Assembly: GCA_015056795.1 (NCBI GenBank)
Contig: SVFO01000023.1
Location: 1 to 64,000 of the forward strand
DNA: 64,000 bases
Origin: Lachnospiraceae bacterium
Lineage (GTDB): Bacteria > Bacillota > Clostridia > Lachnospirales > Lachnospiraceae
Reading direction: 5' to 3'
Shown: piece after piece, positions 36,401 through 45,359 of the stretch
Numbering within the stretch: the first letter of the stretch is position 1
Layout: each line of letters opens with the position of its first letter
Notes under the pieces: model-generated
The model's database searches: none
Told to the model about the DNA's origin: nothing
Seen by the model: the letters and a program-made list of their open reading frames with translations, nothing else
Position numbers and translations under genes: made by a program

Positions 36401-37364
36401 TAAGCGCATCCAGCTCCGCGTGCTTTGCAGTCAATGCGTTCTTTTGCTCCTCCAGGAGCTTGCGCGCGTTTTCGAGTTCCTTCCACTTTTCATCTAAGAG
36501 CTTTTGCTTTTCAAGGAGCTCTGCTTCCCCGTCATCGATTTCAGATGACTTTTCCTTTAGTTCTGCTAGCTTATTTAGCAGGTCCTCCTTCGCAGAGGCA
36601 GCCTCCTTTAGCTTTTCCTCGAGCTCTGCGCTCCTGTCCGCAAGCTCCGTCTTTGCCGTTTCAAGCTCCGATGCGGCGCGGTCATGCTCTTTCTCGGCCT
36701 CCCGGCGCTTTTCCTCAAACTCCTGATTCTTTTGCTCCAATTCTTCGCTTGCATCCGTGATCTCCGGGTTCTCAATCCCTGCCAGCACGGAGCGCGGCAC
36801 ATACATAAAGCCCACGTCAGAGCTGACAACCTCCATACCGTTTAGCTGGCGGGATCCCAGCATTTCCGGTCTGGAGATAATGCCTTCGACAATGCATTCC
36901 CGCGTTATGTCAGCAAGCTGCACCGTGACAAGGTCTCCCGCATGAAAATCATTATCCTCCGCAAACCCGACCTCTAACAGAACGGAATCCCTGCCCTCGG
37001 GATCGATCTGTTCCCAATAATAGGTCTTCTGAAACTCCCCCGGATCGTAGCTCATCGCCTGAACGGACAGATAACTCCCATCCTTACCAAAGAGCGTCAG
37101 ATTCCCGACCAATCTGGCATCCACGGCCTCTATGCCGGGGACGGCCGCAATCTTCTCCATCACGTCCCTGGTCGTCACAACCGTAGTAATGACCGCGTCG
37201 GGATACTCCATCACCGAAACATATTCGTCCAAGCTATTTTTGAGCGAAAGGGTACCACTCGCCATGCCGGACATCAGTCCGCAGCCCAAAGAAGAGACCA
37301 AAAGCATCGCGATGAATAATCTTCCATATTTTTTTCCAATCGCCCGAAGCAAGCTTTTTCTCAT
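33411..37364 (-). CDS. Giant FtsX-like ABC permease with long extracytoplasmic coiled-coil
   Basis: 1317 aa; N-terminal TM, about 600 aa rich in E/K/L/Q heptads, then FtsX domain LIRQCRREIGILRALGYSKGNVTAYF and a second one FRTNLQEQKKELCMLRTLGRQHTEL. Confidence 0.9.
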   Translation of the reverse strand: MRKSLLRAIGKKYGRLFIAMLLVSSLGCGLMSGMASGTLSLKNSLDEYVSVMEYPDAVITTVVTTRDVMEKIAAVPGIEAVDARLVGNLTLFGKDGSYLSVQAMSYDPGEFQKTYYWEQIDPEGRDSVLLEVGFAEDNDFHAGDLVTVQLADITRECIVEGIISRPEMLGSRQLNGMEVVSSDVGFMYVPRSVLAGIENPEITDASEELEQKNQEFEEKRREAEKEHDRAASELETAKTELADRSAELEEKLKEAASAKEDLLNKLAELKEKSSEIDDGEAELLEKQKLLDEKWKELENARKLLEEQKNALTAKHAELDALKSSLESQLRELQENLETVKGKETELAAQKELLISAKTLLEQELKKLTGQEKSIEAALAVLADMIETLRQSKELLSRIHGYFVMADLLIKGVQQMDLYEWAGIAVDQLTSMITDSDLVVNGLEQFRTKITEWNSQLCAMEDLGLLMAEIMTMQQDVIDQLAGYGITEDQISKLISTAKTYKPVLQFFQGQLVAYLEAQTEPEGIEELRQQLVAKVQEILDQYQMTIWLADVLFDGLLQNVDDEILKLSDALTDAEKKYDELLLGLEQMITEQANMEALLAKLTAGEEELETLRIQLEDGIAKLMAALAAIQDGYTELGGYDRQIQDGENLFLKQKEELTDYQRQIDDGLKQLKDGRRQITDASKKMKDGIQEIDQEVTNGKQQYSDAQEELWEGSRELEKQWATALQDFAEVQKELERAREELDEWKGYDEFCNQLLLKLSPDADPEQVLAMAIQALDDLEVKDSYTYERSDVHRVMDINVKPMMSISHYLPLFFFAVSLIVCFLFMSQLIRQCRREIGILRALGYSKGNVTAYFCVANAIAMIGAIVLGMVIGYCVMRYIGDYFRGFFHLHFMHYALDLPRLWIAVALTLIVGQLATVGSALYISGIRPSEAMLRPTPSKVFFSEGLGRLLGWLSPFVKYSIFSLLRNKLRFVFSVICLSGSVMLIFMAFSFNATKDRILEELFEERILYDCEIFLTEEPDDEWLAGLEQTGYAKNLEKVSYYLMNMAGKSDSVKTTVKAVQRDAKLIRSYDDRGKQLSVPVDGILINQKVARKIGASVGDEVSLDGATLKVTAISRQSENQYQVISHETEQRIGEAKLYSVICNVREEDETALMEYLTQDESFLYTAYKRKNYQALQKMIAPFGTCALIVILFSVMIGLVIVISTFRTNLQEQKKELCMLRTLGRQHTELSLRLFFQAVPYFAFACLIGFPVGVIAIRFVLDQLETNSRTYPFVGDFSIYLLTAGVVLAYITLSHVLSMRAMKKWDIVETVKDKE

Positions 37365-37367
37365 GCC

Positions 37368-38072
37368 TTACCATTCAATCCTTTCTGCGGAAATCGGGGA
37401 AGCATTCTCCTTGATGGAAAGAATATGTCCATCCCTCATGGTGATCACCCGATCTCCCATCTCGGCGATTTCCTTTGTGTGCGTTACGATGACCACTGTC
37501 TTTTTATGCTCTCGCGCCAGCTTCTCCAACAGGATCAAAATCTTCTTACCCGTCTCTGAATCCAGCGCTCCTGTCGGTTCATCGCAAAGAAGCAGGTTCG
37601 CGCTTCCTGCCAAGGCTCTCGCAATTGCCACGCGCTGTTGTTCCCCGCCCGAAAGCTGAGAGGGGTACTTGTTTTTCTTGTCAGAAAGCCCCATGAGCTC
37701 CAGCATGTGCTCCACGATCTTGGGATCCTCTCTGACATCTGCCGTCAATGCAACATTTTCCGACACCGTCAGTTCCCCAATCAAATGAAAGGCCTGAAAC
37801 ACGAAACCAACGCTATTTTTACGATATTTTGTGAGTTCGCGATCATTTAGATGACTAATTTCCTTTCCGCGGAACCAAACGCTTCCCTGATCTGGCTGAT
37901 CCATCCCGCCAAGCATGTTGAGGAGCGTAGATTTTCCAGAACCACTGCTGCCCAAAATGACCAGAAGCTCACCCTCATAAATATCTAGGTTAATGCCGTT
38001 TAAAGCCCGCACGGCACTTTCCTTGCTGCCATATGTTTTTACCAAATCTCGAACCTCTAAGATTTTCTCCAT
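37368..38072 (-). CDS. ABC transporter ATP-binding protein (MacB/LolD type)
   Basis: LGSSGSGKSTLLNMLGGMD, LSGGEQQRVAIARALAGSANLLLCDEPTGALD. Confidence 0.95.
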   Translation of the reverse strand: MEKILEVRDLVKTYGSKESAVRALNGINLDIYEGELLVILGSSGSGKSTLLNMLGGMDQPDQGSVWFRGKEISHLNDRELTKYRKNSVGFVFQAFHLIGELTVSENVALTADVREDPKIVEHMLELMGLSDKKNKYPSQLSGGEQQRVAIARALAGSANLLLCDEPTGALDSETGKKILILLEKLAREHKKTVVIVTHTKEIAEMGDRVITMRDGHILSIKENASPISAERIEW

Positions 38073-38151
38073 GGTTGTTCCCTTCTTCGCCATATTTTTT
38101 AAATTCCCTGGCGATTTTTGGAAGAATGCCTAACATTTTTGAGCAATTTCC

Positions 38152-38910
38152 CTAGCGCTTTTCTTCATGTTTTTTCTTTATGTGTTTCATCCACAGATAC
38201 AAACCCCAAAGCAAATGAAACGCCGCGATCGTAACTGCGCTGTAGATGACCACTCGCAGCAGGTAATTTCCCGGTATCAATGGCAGGTTCAGCTTGAGAT
38301 AAAAATAATTGGCCTCCTCAAAGGACAAGTTGACTATGGAGGCCGGAATTGTCATGGCAAGCATTCCTGCATAGGCCAGCCAAAGGTGCCAATATTTTGG
38401 TCGCTTTTGGTGCACTGTCATGGCGTAATAGGTCGCGTAAATCGGGAGCAGATGTTCCAGCCAGAACTGGTAATAACGAAAATAGGTCGGACCCGTGCGA
38501 GAAATGACAATGGGTGAGGCAATGGCGATCACCGCACCAAAAAAGGTAATATAATAATTGAGCCCAAACAAGGTGTCATTCAGTGAAATAATCATGAAAG
38601 CACAGCAAATTAGTCCCCATTGACACAGCTGCATCGGCAGCTTCGTCATGAGCGTATGATTTCCGTATTCATCACCCACGTAAAGAACACGCCAAAAATA
38701 GGACATTTCCGCCATCAGCATCACAAAGGATAAAATATATCGAAACCGCGCTTCATACTTCCACTCGCGAAAGCGATCACGCTTTAACGTCGTGAGAATC
38801 ATTGCCAAAACTAGTAGTACGATGGGGAAAAAATGCCAGAAGCCGAAGATCTGGAAATCTCCCTCTTCTCCATAGCCAAAAAAACCTTCGCTGTAAAATT
38901 TATATATCAT
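38152..38910 (-). CDS. TIGR02206/YwaF-type integral membrane protein (TMEM164-like)
   Basis: LPMQLCQWGLICCAF, NYYITFFGAVIAIASPI, multi-pass with conserved P-x-x-x-C-x-W pattern. Confidence 0.7.
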   Translation of the reverse strand: MIYKFYSEGFFGYGEEGDFQIFGFWHFFPIVLLVLAMILTTLKRDRFREWKYEARFRYILSFVMLMAEMSYFWRVLYVGDEYGNHTLMTKLPMQLCQWGLICCAFMIISLNDTLFGLNYYITFFGAVIAIASPIVISRTGPTYFRYYQFWLEHLLPIYATYYAMTVHQKRPKYWHLWLAYAGMLAMTIPASIVNLSFEEANYFYLKLNLPLIPGNYLLRVVIYSAVTIAAFHLLWGLYLWMKHIKKKHEEKR

Positions 38911-39142
38911 TGGTAGCTCTCTTTCTTTTTTCGACAATAATACAGATTATAACATTTATTATAAACAAATAGTCCTGCCATGTCAAAAGAAAGCGCTTTA
39001 CAAAAAAGGCTTCACAAAAAAGCTTTATAAGAAAGCTTTATAAGAGAAAGCGGAAATTTTGGGGATTCCGTCATTGACTTCGCGCGCTGCGGAACTTATA
39101 CTTGAAATTGTACTTGACAAATCTGTTCAGAAGGGAATACTC

Positions 39143-39967
39143 ATGAATCCACTAAGCGCATTGGCACAAAAGAAATTGTTTTTATTTGATATCGACGGTA
39201 CGATTGCCGTTGGAGACACGCTCTATGAGGGTAGCGCCGAGCTCCTTGCCTATATTGACCGCATCGGCGGAAAGGCTTTTTATATTACAAATAATTCAAC
39301 GAAGAGTGGGGCGGATTATGTCAAGAAATTTAAGAATGCCTATCATTTGGAGACGACAGAGGAACAATTTGTCACCTCAGGCTATATGACATTGCGTTTT
39401 CTGCTTCGTCATTATGCCGACCGAACCATCTATTGTATGGGTACGCGCTCCTTTATCGACGAGCTGCGCCGCCATGGTCTGACGGTGACGGAAAAATGTC
39501 AGCCTGACATTGCCTGCGTTATCGTAGCCTATGACAGCGAGCTGTCATACGAAAAGCTCTGCGAGACAAGTAAGGTTCTGCTCACCATGGACATACCATA
39601 TTATGCGACAAATCCAGATCTGCGCTGCCCCATTGACTTCGGCTTTATCCCTGACTGCGGCGCAATGTGTGACATGCTGGCTGCGACCACAGACAAGCAT
39701 CCGACCTATCTTGGAAAGCCCAGCAAGAAGGTCGTGGATCTTTGCCTGCAGCTCTCCGGCTTTACAAAGGAGGAAACCTTGGTCGTCGGCGACAGGCTTT
39801 ATACGGACATTGCCTGCGGCATCAACGGCGGCGTTGACACCTGCGTTCTTTTTTCCGGGGAGGCAAAGATAAAGAACTTAAAGGATACGCCTTACAAGCC
39901 CACCTATGCCTTCGATACCGTGAAGGATTTATATCTTGCGTGCGAGACCGCCCGCGGGCAGGCCTGA
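39143..39967 (+). CDS. HAD-IIA family hydrolase (NagD-like phosphatase)
   Basis: LFLFDIDGTIAVGDTLYEGS, ITNNSTKSG, LGKPSKKVVDLCL, VVGDRLYTDIACGINGGVDTCVLFSGEA. Confidence 0.9.
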   Translation: MNPLSALAQKKLFLFDIDGTIAVGDTLYEGSAELLAYIDRIGGKAFYITNNSTKSGADYVKKFKNAYHLETTEEQFVTSGYMTLRFLLRHYADRTIYCMGTRSFIDELRRHGLTVTEKCQPDIACVIVAYDSELSYEKLCETSKVLLTMDIPYYATNPDLRCPIDFGFIPDCGAMCDMLAATTDKHPTYLGKPSKKVVDLCLQLSGFTKEETLVVGDRLYTDIACGINGGVDTCVLFSGEAKIKNLKDTPYKPTYAFDTVKDLYLACETARGQA

Positions 39968-40051
39968 TATGCCTTAGACCGCTTACAAAACATCTGACGA
40001 TAGATAGGCAGAATGCCTAGGAACAGGGTGTTGGAACATACTGTAGAACAT

Positions 40052-40083
40052 AAAAAAGCCCGTGACTTCTCACGAGCTTTTTT
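40052..40083. terminator. Bidirectional rho-independent terminator
   Basis: AAAAAAGCcCGTGA-CTTC-TCACGaGCTTTTTT between convergent genes. Confidence 0.9.
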
Positions 40084-40097
40084 GTTGCGATGACTCC

Positions 40098-41006
40098 TTA
40101 GTCATGTATGGATTTTTCTACTACGCCGAAGCCTAATGGATAAGGCCCCGTGTGAACGCTAATGGTTGCTCCGATCTGATAGAGCTTAATCTCTTCCTTG
40201 AGGTCAAGATTTGCCGCCCTAAGCGCCTCATACGCACGCTCACGAAAGGCCTTTGCCTCCTCCATGTCATATCCAAATCCGATGCAGACCGTAAACTTGT
40301 CTGCGGAGATAGACTGCTCCTTCAAATATGTCACCAAAAGCTCAATCGCCTTTTGCGTCGTTCCCTTTCTGCTGCGCCCAATGCCCGAGGGGAAAATTTC
40401 CCCCTGCTTTAACGTAATGACGGGGCGAATACCCAGAATGCTTCCCGCTACGCCCGCTACCTTACCAATTCTTCCGCCGTGCTTTAAGTACTCCATGTCC
40501 CCGACGGTAAAGAAAATCCTTCCCGTATCCCGAATCTCCTCCAGTCTTGCAATGGCCCTGTCATAGTCCCAACCAGCATCGCGAATGCGAACGGCCTCCA
40601 AGGTATAAATTCCCTGCAAAACCGTATTGATTCTGGAATCAATAACATGGATTTTAGCCTCCGGATATTCCTCCAAAACCAGCTCCTTAGCGCTTAATGC
40701 GGACTGCATGGAACCACTAAATTTCGTCGTAATGCAGATACAGATGACGGGCATGCCAGCCTGTGCATATGGCGTAAATGCCTCAACAAAATCATGTACG
40801 GAGGGCATGGAAGACTTCGGATACACCTTTGGATGATCCACCATCTCCTGATAAAAATCACGAATGCCGATTTCGACAATCTCCTTCTTGTAAGTCTTAT
40901 CATCAAATGATACGTAAAACGGTACCACCGTAAGATTCTTTTCCTGCGTAAGCTCTACGGGCAGATCACAGGATCCATCCGTCACAATGTGAAATAACTC
41001 GCTCAT
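40098..41006 (-). CDS. DegV family protein (fatty-acid-binding)
   Basis: IVTDGSCDLPVELTQEKNLTVVPFYVSFDDKTYK, TTKFSGSMQSA, GRIGKVAGVAGSILGIRPVI. Confidence 0.95.
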   Translation of the reverse strand: MSELFHIVTDGSCDLPVELTQEKNLTVVPFYVSFDDKTYKKEIVEIGIRDFYQEMVDHPKVYPKSSMPSVHDFVEAFTPYAQAGMPVICICITTKFSGSMQSALSAKELVLEEYPEAKIHVIDSRINTVLQGIYTLEAVRIRDAGWDYDRAIARLEEIRDTGRIFFTVGDMEYLKHGGRIGKVAGVAGSILGIRPVITLKQGEIFPSGIGRSRKGTTQKAIELLVTYLKEQSISADKFTVCIGFGYDMEEAKAFRERAYEALRAANLDLKEEIKLYQIGATISVHTGPYPLGFGVVEKSIHD

Positions 41007-41146
41007 GGCATGGCCCTCTCTGGATCAATTTTTTCAAAGCAATCTTTTAAAACTACTTAGTTTTCAGTTCCTTCGAAAGTATACCATGTATTTTCAAAAG
41101 ACACAAGACATAGTTTTCAATACTACGCTATTTTTTTGAAATTTCC

Positions 41147-41174
41147 TTGATTTTTCAATCCATGGTGATATAAT
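41147..41174 (+). promoter_or_regulatory. Promoter TTGATT-N16-TATAAT upstream of tRNA-Val
   Basis: Hexamers with 16-nt spacer, about 75 nt upstream of the tRNA. Confidence 0.6.
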
Positions 41175-41249
41175 AATTCTCAGATCCCGAAGCGAGGGCG
41201 AGGGATGTGCCGAAGGGCAAGCAAAAAAATCTATAAAATGTATTTTCAT

Positions 41250-41323
41250 GGAAGCATAGCTCAGCCGGGATGAGCGTTCGCCTCACACGCGAAAGGTCAG
41301 GGGTTCGAGCCCCCTTGCTTCCA
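41250..41323 (+). tRNA. tRNA-Val (anticodon CAC)
   Basis: Full cloverleaf: acceptor GGAAGCA/TGCTTCC+A, D stem GCTC/GAGC, anticodon stem TTCGC/GCGAA with loop CTCACAC, T arm AGGGG-TTCGAGC-CCCCT. No encoded CCA. Confidence 0.95.
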
Positions 41324-41358
41324 TTTTTCATTTCTACCGAATACTTTGATACGAAAAT

Positions 41359-41413
41359 ATACCCCAGGCAGTCACTTCTCCCACGATAGGTAAGAGAAGG
41401 AAACCTGGGGTAT
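41359..41413 (-). terminator. Long terminator-like hairpin downstream of solute-binding protein gene
   Basis: ATACCCCAGG...CTTCTC...GAGAAG...CCTGGGGTAT, followed on the minus strand by ATTTTC. Confidence 0.6.
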
Positions 41414-41430
41414 GATTTTAGGTTCGTAGT

Positions 41431-43602
41431 TTACTCCGACAGGAAAAGCTTTACCCTGCCCTGAATCGCGTCTATCACCTGCTCTAAGCTCTTTTGCCCC
41501 TCAAAATATGCCCAGGTCTCCTCACCGACGATCTGCTGCACCTGCGAGTTTCCTGCCGGTGCCTTCCTGGCATTCGCAAGTATTTCCCGAAAGACGTCCA
41601 CGCTCTCCTGATCTACCAAATGCTCCGAATACATGGTGTGGAGCACTTCGCCATTTTCATCCAAAACATCCTCATGGTCCTGTCCGCACAGAGCCAGTTC
41701 CCTCTCGATAATCTTTTCATTGACATTTCGGTTCGACCAAAACTGCGATGCAACATAGCCAGGTTTTACGGGATCCTGCGACAGGCAAAACTCCAAAAAT
41801 GTCCAAGCACCCTCCTGCTTCTTTGAGGTCGCCGCGATGGAAAGCTCCGTGGTACCCGTAATTACCGTCCGCGGCTTTCCGTCTGAGCTGGGATACCCCA
41901 TGACCACGAGCTCTCCACGCTCCTGCCTTTCCCTCGGATAGCTCCCCAGGAAATAAGAATCAAACAGCTCTATGTTGAAGGGTCGATCCTCCGTAGAAGC
42001 CTGTGCTTCCTTGTCCTGACATTCCTTCATGTACTGCAATAGCTCGCGAAATTCCTCGCTGTCAAAATAAGCCTCCTTCTTTTCAGCATCCCAAAAATAA
42101 TCCAGCGGATCCCTGTAGAGACAATACATCCGAAAGAGAAAGAACATTCGAAACGGCCTGTATTCCTCATGATCCTGAAGATATTGAATCATCTCATGAT
42201 AGGTCCATCCAGGCTCACCCTTCCACTGGGATGCAGGTACAAGCAATGTCTCCATCTGAAACTGATAGGGGATGGTATAGAGCAAGTCCCCGCAGGAACC
42301 ATACTGAAGGATCTCAGGATAAAAATCCTCTTCACTCAGTGCGCTGCTCTCCTGCAAAAAAGTCCGCAAATCTGCCAAATAACCCTGCGAGGCAAGATCC
42401 TCCGACAGGCGATTGAGGTTTGCATGGCAAATCAGGTCGGGAGGATTGTTGCTCAGTAGATCGGCACTCATGCGCGTCATCGCATCTTCAAAATCTCCCG
42501 CGTCACTCGCATACGCCTTGATGCTCACATGCCATACATCCTGCGATTGATTGTATTCCGTAACCAATTTTTGAAGATTGCCATCGCTGTTCATCGACAC
42601 AATGGCCACCGTCAGTTCGTTCTTCCTCGGCAGCTCCTCCTCGCTTTTCCAGCGAATCCTGACATAGGACTGATCCTCATAGCTATTCGCGTAAATGTCG
42701 CCCTGCTCATCCCTCCAAATCATAAATATGGAAGACCCCATAAGTCCCACGTCCGTCCAAGGGAACAGCTGATAAAAGGTTTGATCTGCATAGGAATAGC
42801 GGAAGGCCGCCTCCGCCGTATAAAAGTAAAGATTCTCCGCGTCGCTCCCCTGTGCAAAGATGCCGCGCACGTCGCCTGGAAGCTGCGAAAGCTCCTCTCC
42901 CAGCTCCCTCTTTTCCGCATCCAGCTTACAAATGCTTAGGTGCGAGCCCATTTCACCCGTTCTTAAAAGCGCATAGAATCCGCCGCCAACCTCCTCAAAG
43001 CTGCTGCCCTTTCCATCAATCTTTCCCAGAAGCTCTCCCGACGGGTTCCATACCTCCAGCACATCTTCCGTATTCACGCGGGAAACATAAACGTAGCCCT
43101 GCCATAGGAACATGCTTCGCATGTCACTAAAATCCCAGGCATCCTTAGCCTGAAGCATTTCCATTAGTGCCGCGTCATCATCTGACATTTTCTCAGCGTC
43201 ATCCGCGCCTGCTGCCGTTTTATCCCCGTCGTTCCAAATCCTGCCATCTGCATCCGCGAACCAAGAATTTCCGTCAGCATCCATAAACCAAGGATTTCCA
43301 TCCGCATCCACACCCCAGAGGCTCCCGCTCTGCGTAACGCTCCGCAGATACCCAGCATTTTCAGGAACAGAAAATTTCACGGGCTCCGCCACATACGCAC
43401 CATCTTCATGCTCTGCCTTGATCACAACCTTCCCATTCCCAACTATCTGCACAGAGCTGTTTTCTACCTTTGCCCCTTTCGTCTCACTGTCAACATCCCT
43501 ATGCATCCCGCATCCCGCTATTCCCAAACATAAGAACAGCAATGCAGCCAATAACATGAGTGAATCCTTTTTCCATATATTTCTGCAATTCAAACTCGTC
43601 AA
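41431..43602 (-). CDS. Extracellular solute-binding lipoprotein-like protein (723 aa)
   Basis: Lipobox-like LFLCLGIAGCG; C-terminal half with SBP family 1 features (LTVAIVSMNSDGNLQKLVTEYNQSQ..., TELSIAATSKKQEGAWTFLEFCLS). Confidence 0.8.
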   Translation of the reverse strand: MTSLNCRNIWKKDSLMLLAALLFLCLGIAGCGMHRDVDSETKGAKVENSSVQIVGNGKVVIKAEHEDGAYVAEPVKFSVPENAGYLRSVTQSGSLWGVDADGNPWFMDADGNSWFADADGRIWNDGDKTAAGADDAEKMSDDDAALMEMLQAKDAWDFSDMRSMFLWQGYVYVSRVNTEDVLEVWNPSGELLGKIDGKGSSFEEVGGGFYALLRTGEMGSHLSICKLDAEKRELGEELSQLPGDVRGIFAQGSDAENLYFYTAEAAFRYSYADQTFYQLFPWTDVGLMGSSIFMIWRDEQGDIYANSYEDQSYVRIRWKSEEELPRKNELTVAIVSMNSDGNLQKLVTEYNQSQDVWHVSIKAYASDAGDFEDAMTRMSADLLSNNPPDLICHANLNRLSEDLASQGYLADLRTFLQESSALSEEDFYPEILQYGSCGDLLYTIPYQFQMETLLVPASQWKGEPGWTYHEMIQYLQDHEEYRPFRMFFLFRMYCLYRDPLDYFWDAEKKEAYFDSEEFRELLQYMKECQDKEAQASTEDRPFNIELFDSYFLGSYPRERQERGELVVMGYPSSDGKPRTVITGTTELSIAATSKKQEGAWTFLEFCLSQDPVKPGYVASQFWSNRNVNEKIIERELALCGQDHEDVLDENGEVLHTMYSEHLVDQESVDVFREILANARKAPAGNSQVQQIVGEETWAYFEGQKSLEQVIDAIQGRVKLFLSE

Positions 43603-43760
43603 ATGCTTCTCCCCCCTTGCTGGTCTTTTCCTACTGATCTTTTCCTACTGGTCTCATCTTAATTAACCACCGTTTCGCCCAGCAGCTTTAGCCCCTCATA
43701 AACTGATACCATCTCAAGTAGCTATTTCCCCATGAAAATCACGTGCACATAAAGCTCCTG

Positions 43761-45359
43761 TTAGCGAATTCCTTTTTTCACCTTCTGCATGGGTTCCCTT
43801 GTTTTCTCGCTAGCTTTCTTTAACAATGCATCAAAATCAATCGTATAAAGCAATCTTGCATAATACTCCTCAGCAAACAGCATTGCGTCACAGACTTCTG
43901 GATACTTTAATGACAGTGCCGGAGAAGGAAGAATCCACTCCGCATAATATTTCTTTTTCTCCTCTGTGGTTGCAAAACATCTCAGCATGTCCCCTGGTTT
44001 TCTTTTCGTTACAAGTCCGGTATCCAAGCCGCTAATGAGCTGACGTAAATAGCTGCACCTAAGATCGCCGCCTTGCTCCAACGCCTCCTTGCCGTAAAGC
44101 AAAAGCTTCGCATAAGAAGCATCCGTATGCAATAGCTCTAAGAACTGAAAAGCCTCCTGCTTATTTGGCGAAGCTGCTAAAATGCCCGTCTGACAGTTGA
44201 ATCTCGGCACGGCATAGCCCTTCCACGTATAGGTGTAGAAATCCTCGGGATGATTCCCATCTCCAATATTCGTTCCTGGAAAACTACGGGAAAGCGCGAA
44301 GTCCCAATCAGAAACATTTGACTGAACAACCTGCTCCTGATACTCATTTAAGATCCGCATCCACCGAACACAATTCTCCTCCTCCAGTGGATTGACCACC
44401 TCTCCGTCTTCCGTCAAAAGAACCCCCATGTAATAGGAATACCCAAAGGTCTCCGCAAACTGATAATCCGAACAGCTACTCAAAAGCTTCTTCCCCTCCG
44501 CAAAGTATTGCTCGAGGGAAAACAAATCACCGTAAAAGGCATCCGCCTCCTCCTTCGTAAAGGAAGACTTTCGCAAATAAAGCGTCAGCCCAGCATCCTG
44601 CGCAACCTCGTTTGGAAAAAAGTAAATCTTATTCTGATAGGATGCACAGCTCCATAGCACCTCTGGTATCTGATCATAATAGACGCTATTCTTCAAATAT
44701 GCATCCAGCGGCTCATATTTTCCTGCGCGAATGGCGCCCTCCACATAATGCTCTCCCCGCGAATAAAACCCCGTAAATGCGATGTCAGCGCCACTCTGAA
44801 AAAGCTTTTCCTGATAGGAACGATCATCCGAATCCGTACCATCCGTCGTCTCAATTGCCAGAAACTGAATGCCAAAGGAATAGCCGTCCTCTTTTAATTT
44901 CTTGTTAATCTCCCGCACGGTGGCTCTGGAAATCTCTTCCACGCCAAAGGATTGATATGCCCACTTTATGGTGACATAAGGCTTATTCTCCGTCTCCTTT
45001 GCGTCACCCTCTGCATCCAAAGCACCATTCCCCATGCTCTCCTTATCGTTATTGCTCTTTTCCATGGGGATGTCGCCTTCCTTTCCTGCAAGCAGCGTAT
45101 GCGCATCCACATACCATACCTCCTCTGCCTGCAGACTGTCAGCATCTTGTTGTCCCTGCTGTTCCCCACCAGCCTTTCCATCTTTACCTAATGCCATCTT
45201 CCATGCAAAGAATCCCCCTCCAAGTACAAGGCACATGCACGCCGCCAAGGCAGCCAAAGTCTTCCAAGAAGAGGGTCTTTTTTTATATTCCAGTGCTTCG
45301 TCAAGATACCGATCGGAAATCTTGTCCATACCATTCCATAGCTTTCCTGGCTCCTTCAT
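43761..45359 (-). CDS. Membrane-anchored solute-binding-like protein, putative anti-sigma/sensor partner of downstream-overlapping ECF sigma
   Basis: Short cytoplasmic N-terminus (DKISDRYLDEALEYKKRPSSW), one TM (TLAALAACMCLVLGGGFFAW), then an SBP-like ectodomain (SPNKQEAFQFLELLHTD). Start overlaps the sigma gene stop by 4 nt. Confidence 0.7.
   Translation of the reverse strand: MKEPGKLWNGMDKISDRYLDEALEYKKRPSSWKTLAALAACMCLVLGGGFFAWKMALGKDGKAGGEQQGQQDADSLQAEEVWYVDAHTLLAGKEGDIPMEKSNNDKESMGNGALDAEGDAKETENKPYVTIKWAYQSFGVEEISRATVREINKKLKEDGYSFGIQFLAIETTDGTDSDDRSYQEKLFQSGADIAFTGFYSRGEHYVEGAIRAGKYEPLDAYLKNSVYYDQIPEVLWSCASYQNKIYFFPNEVAQDAGLTLYLRKSSFTKEEADAFYGDLFSLEQYFAEGKKLLSSCSDYQFAETFGYSYYMGVLLTEDGEVVNPLEEENCVRWMRILNEYQEQVVQSNVSDWDFALSRSFPGTNIGDGNHPEDFYTYTWKGYAVPRFNCQTGILAASPNKQEAFQFLELLHTDASYAKLLLYGKEALEQGGDLRCSYLRQLISGLDTGLVTKRKPGDMLRCFATTEEKKKYYAEWILPSPALSLKYPEVCDAMLFAEEYYARLLYTIDFDALLKKASEKTREPMQKVKKGIR

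Noticed and set aside
39000-39052. AAAGCTTTATAAGAAAGCTTTATAAG direct repeats upstream of the HAD gene
   Set aside because: Very short A/T-rich repetition; no functional reading beyond possible promoter-region noise.
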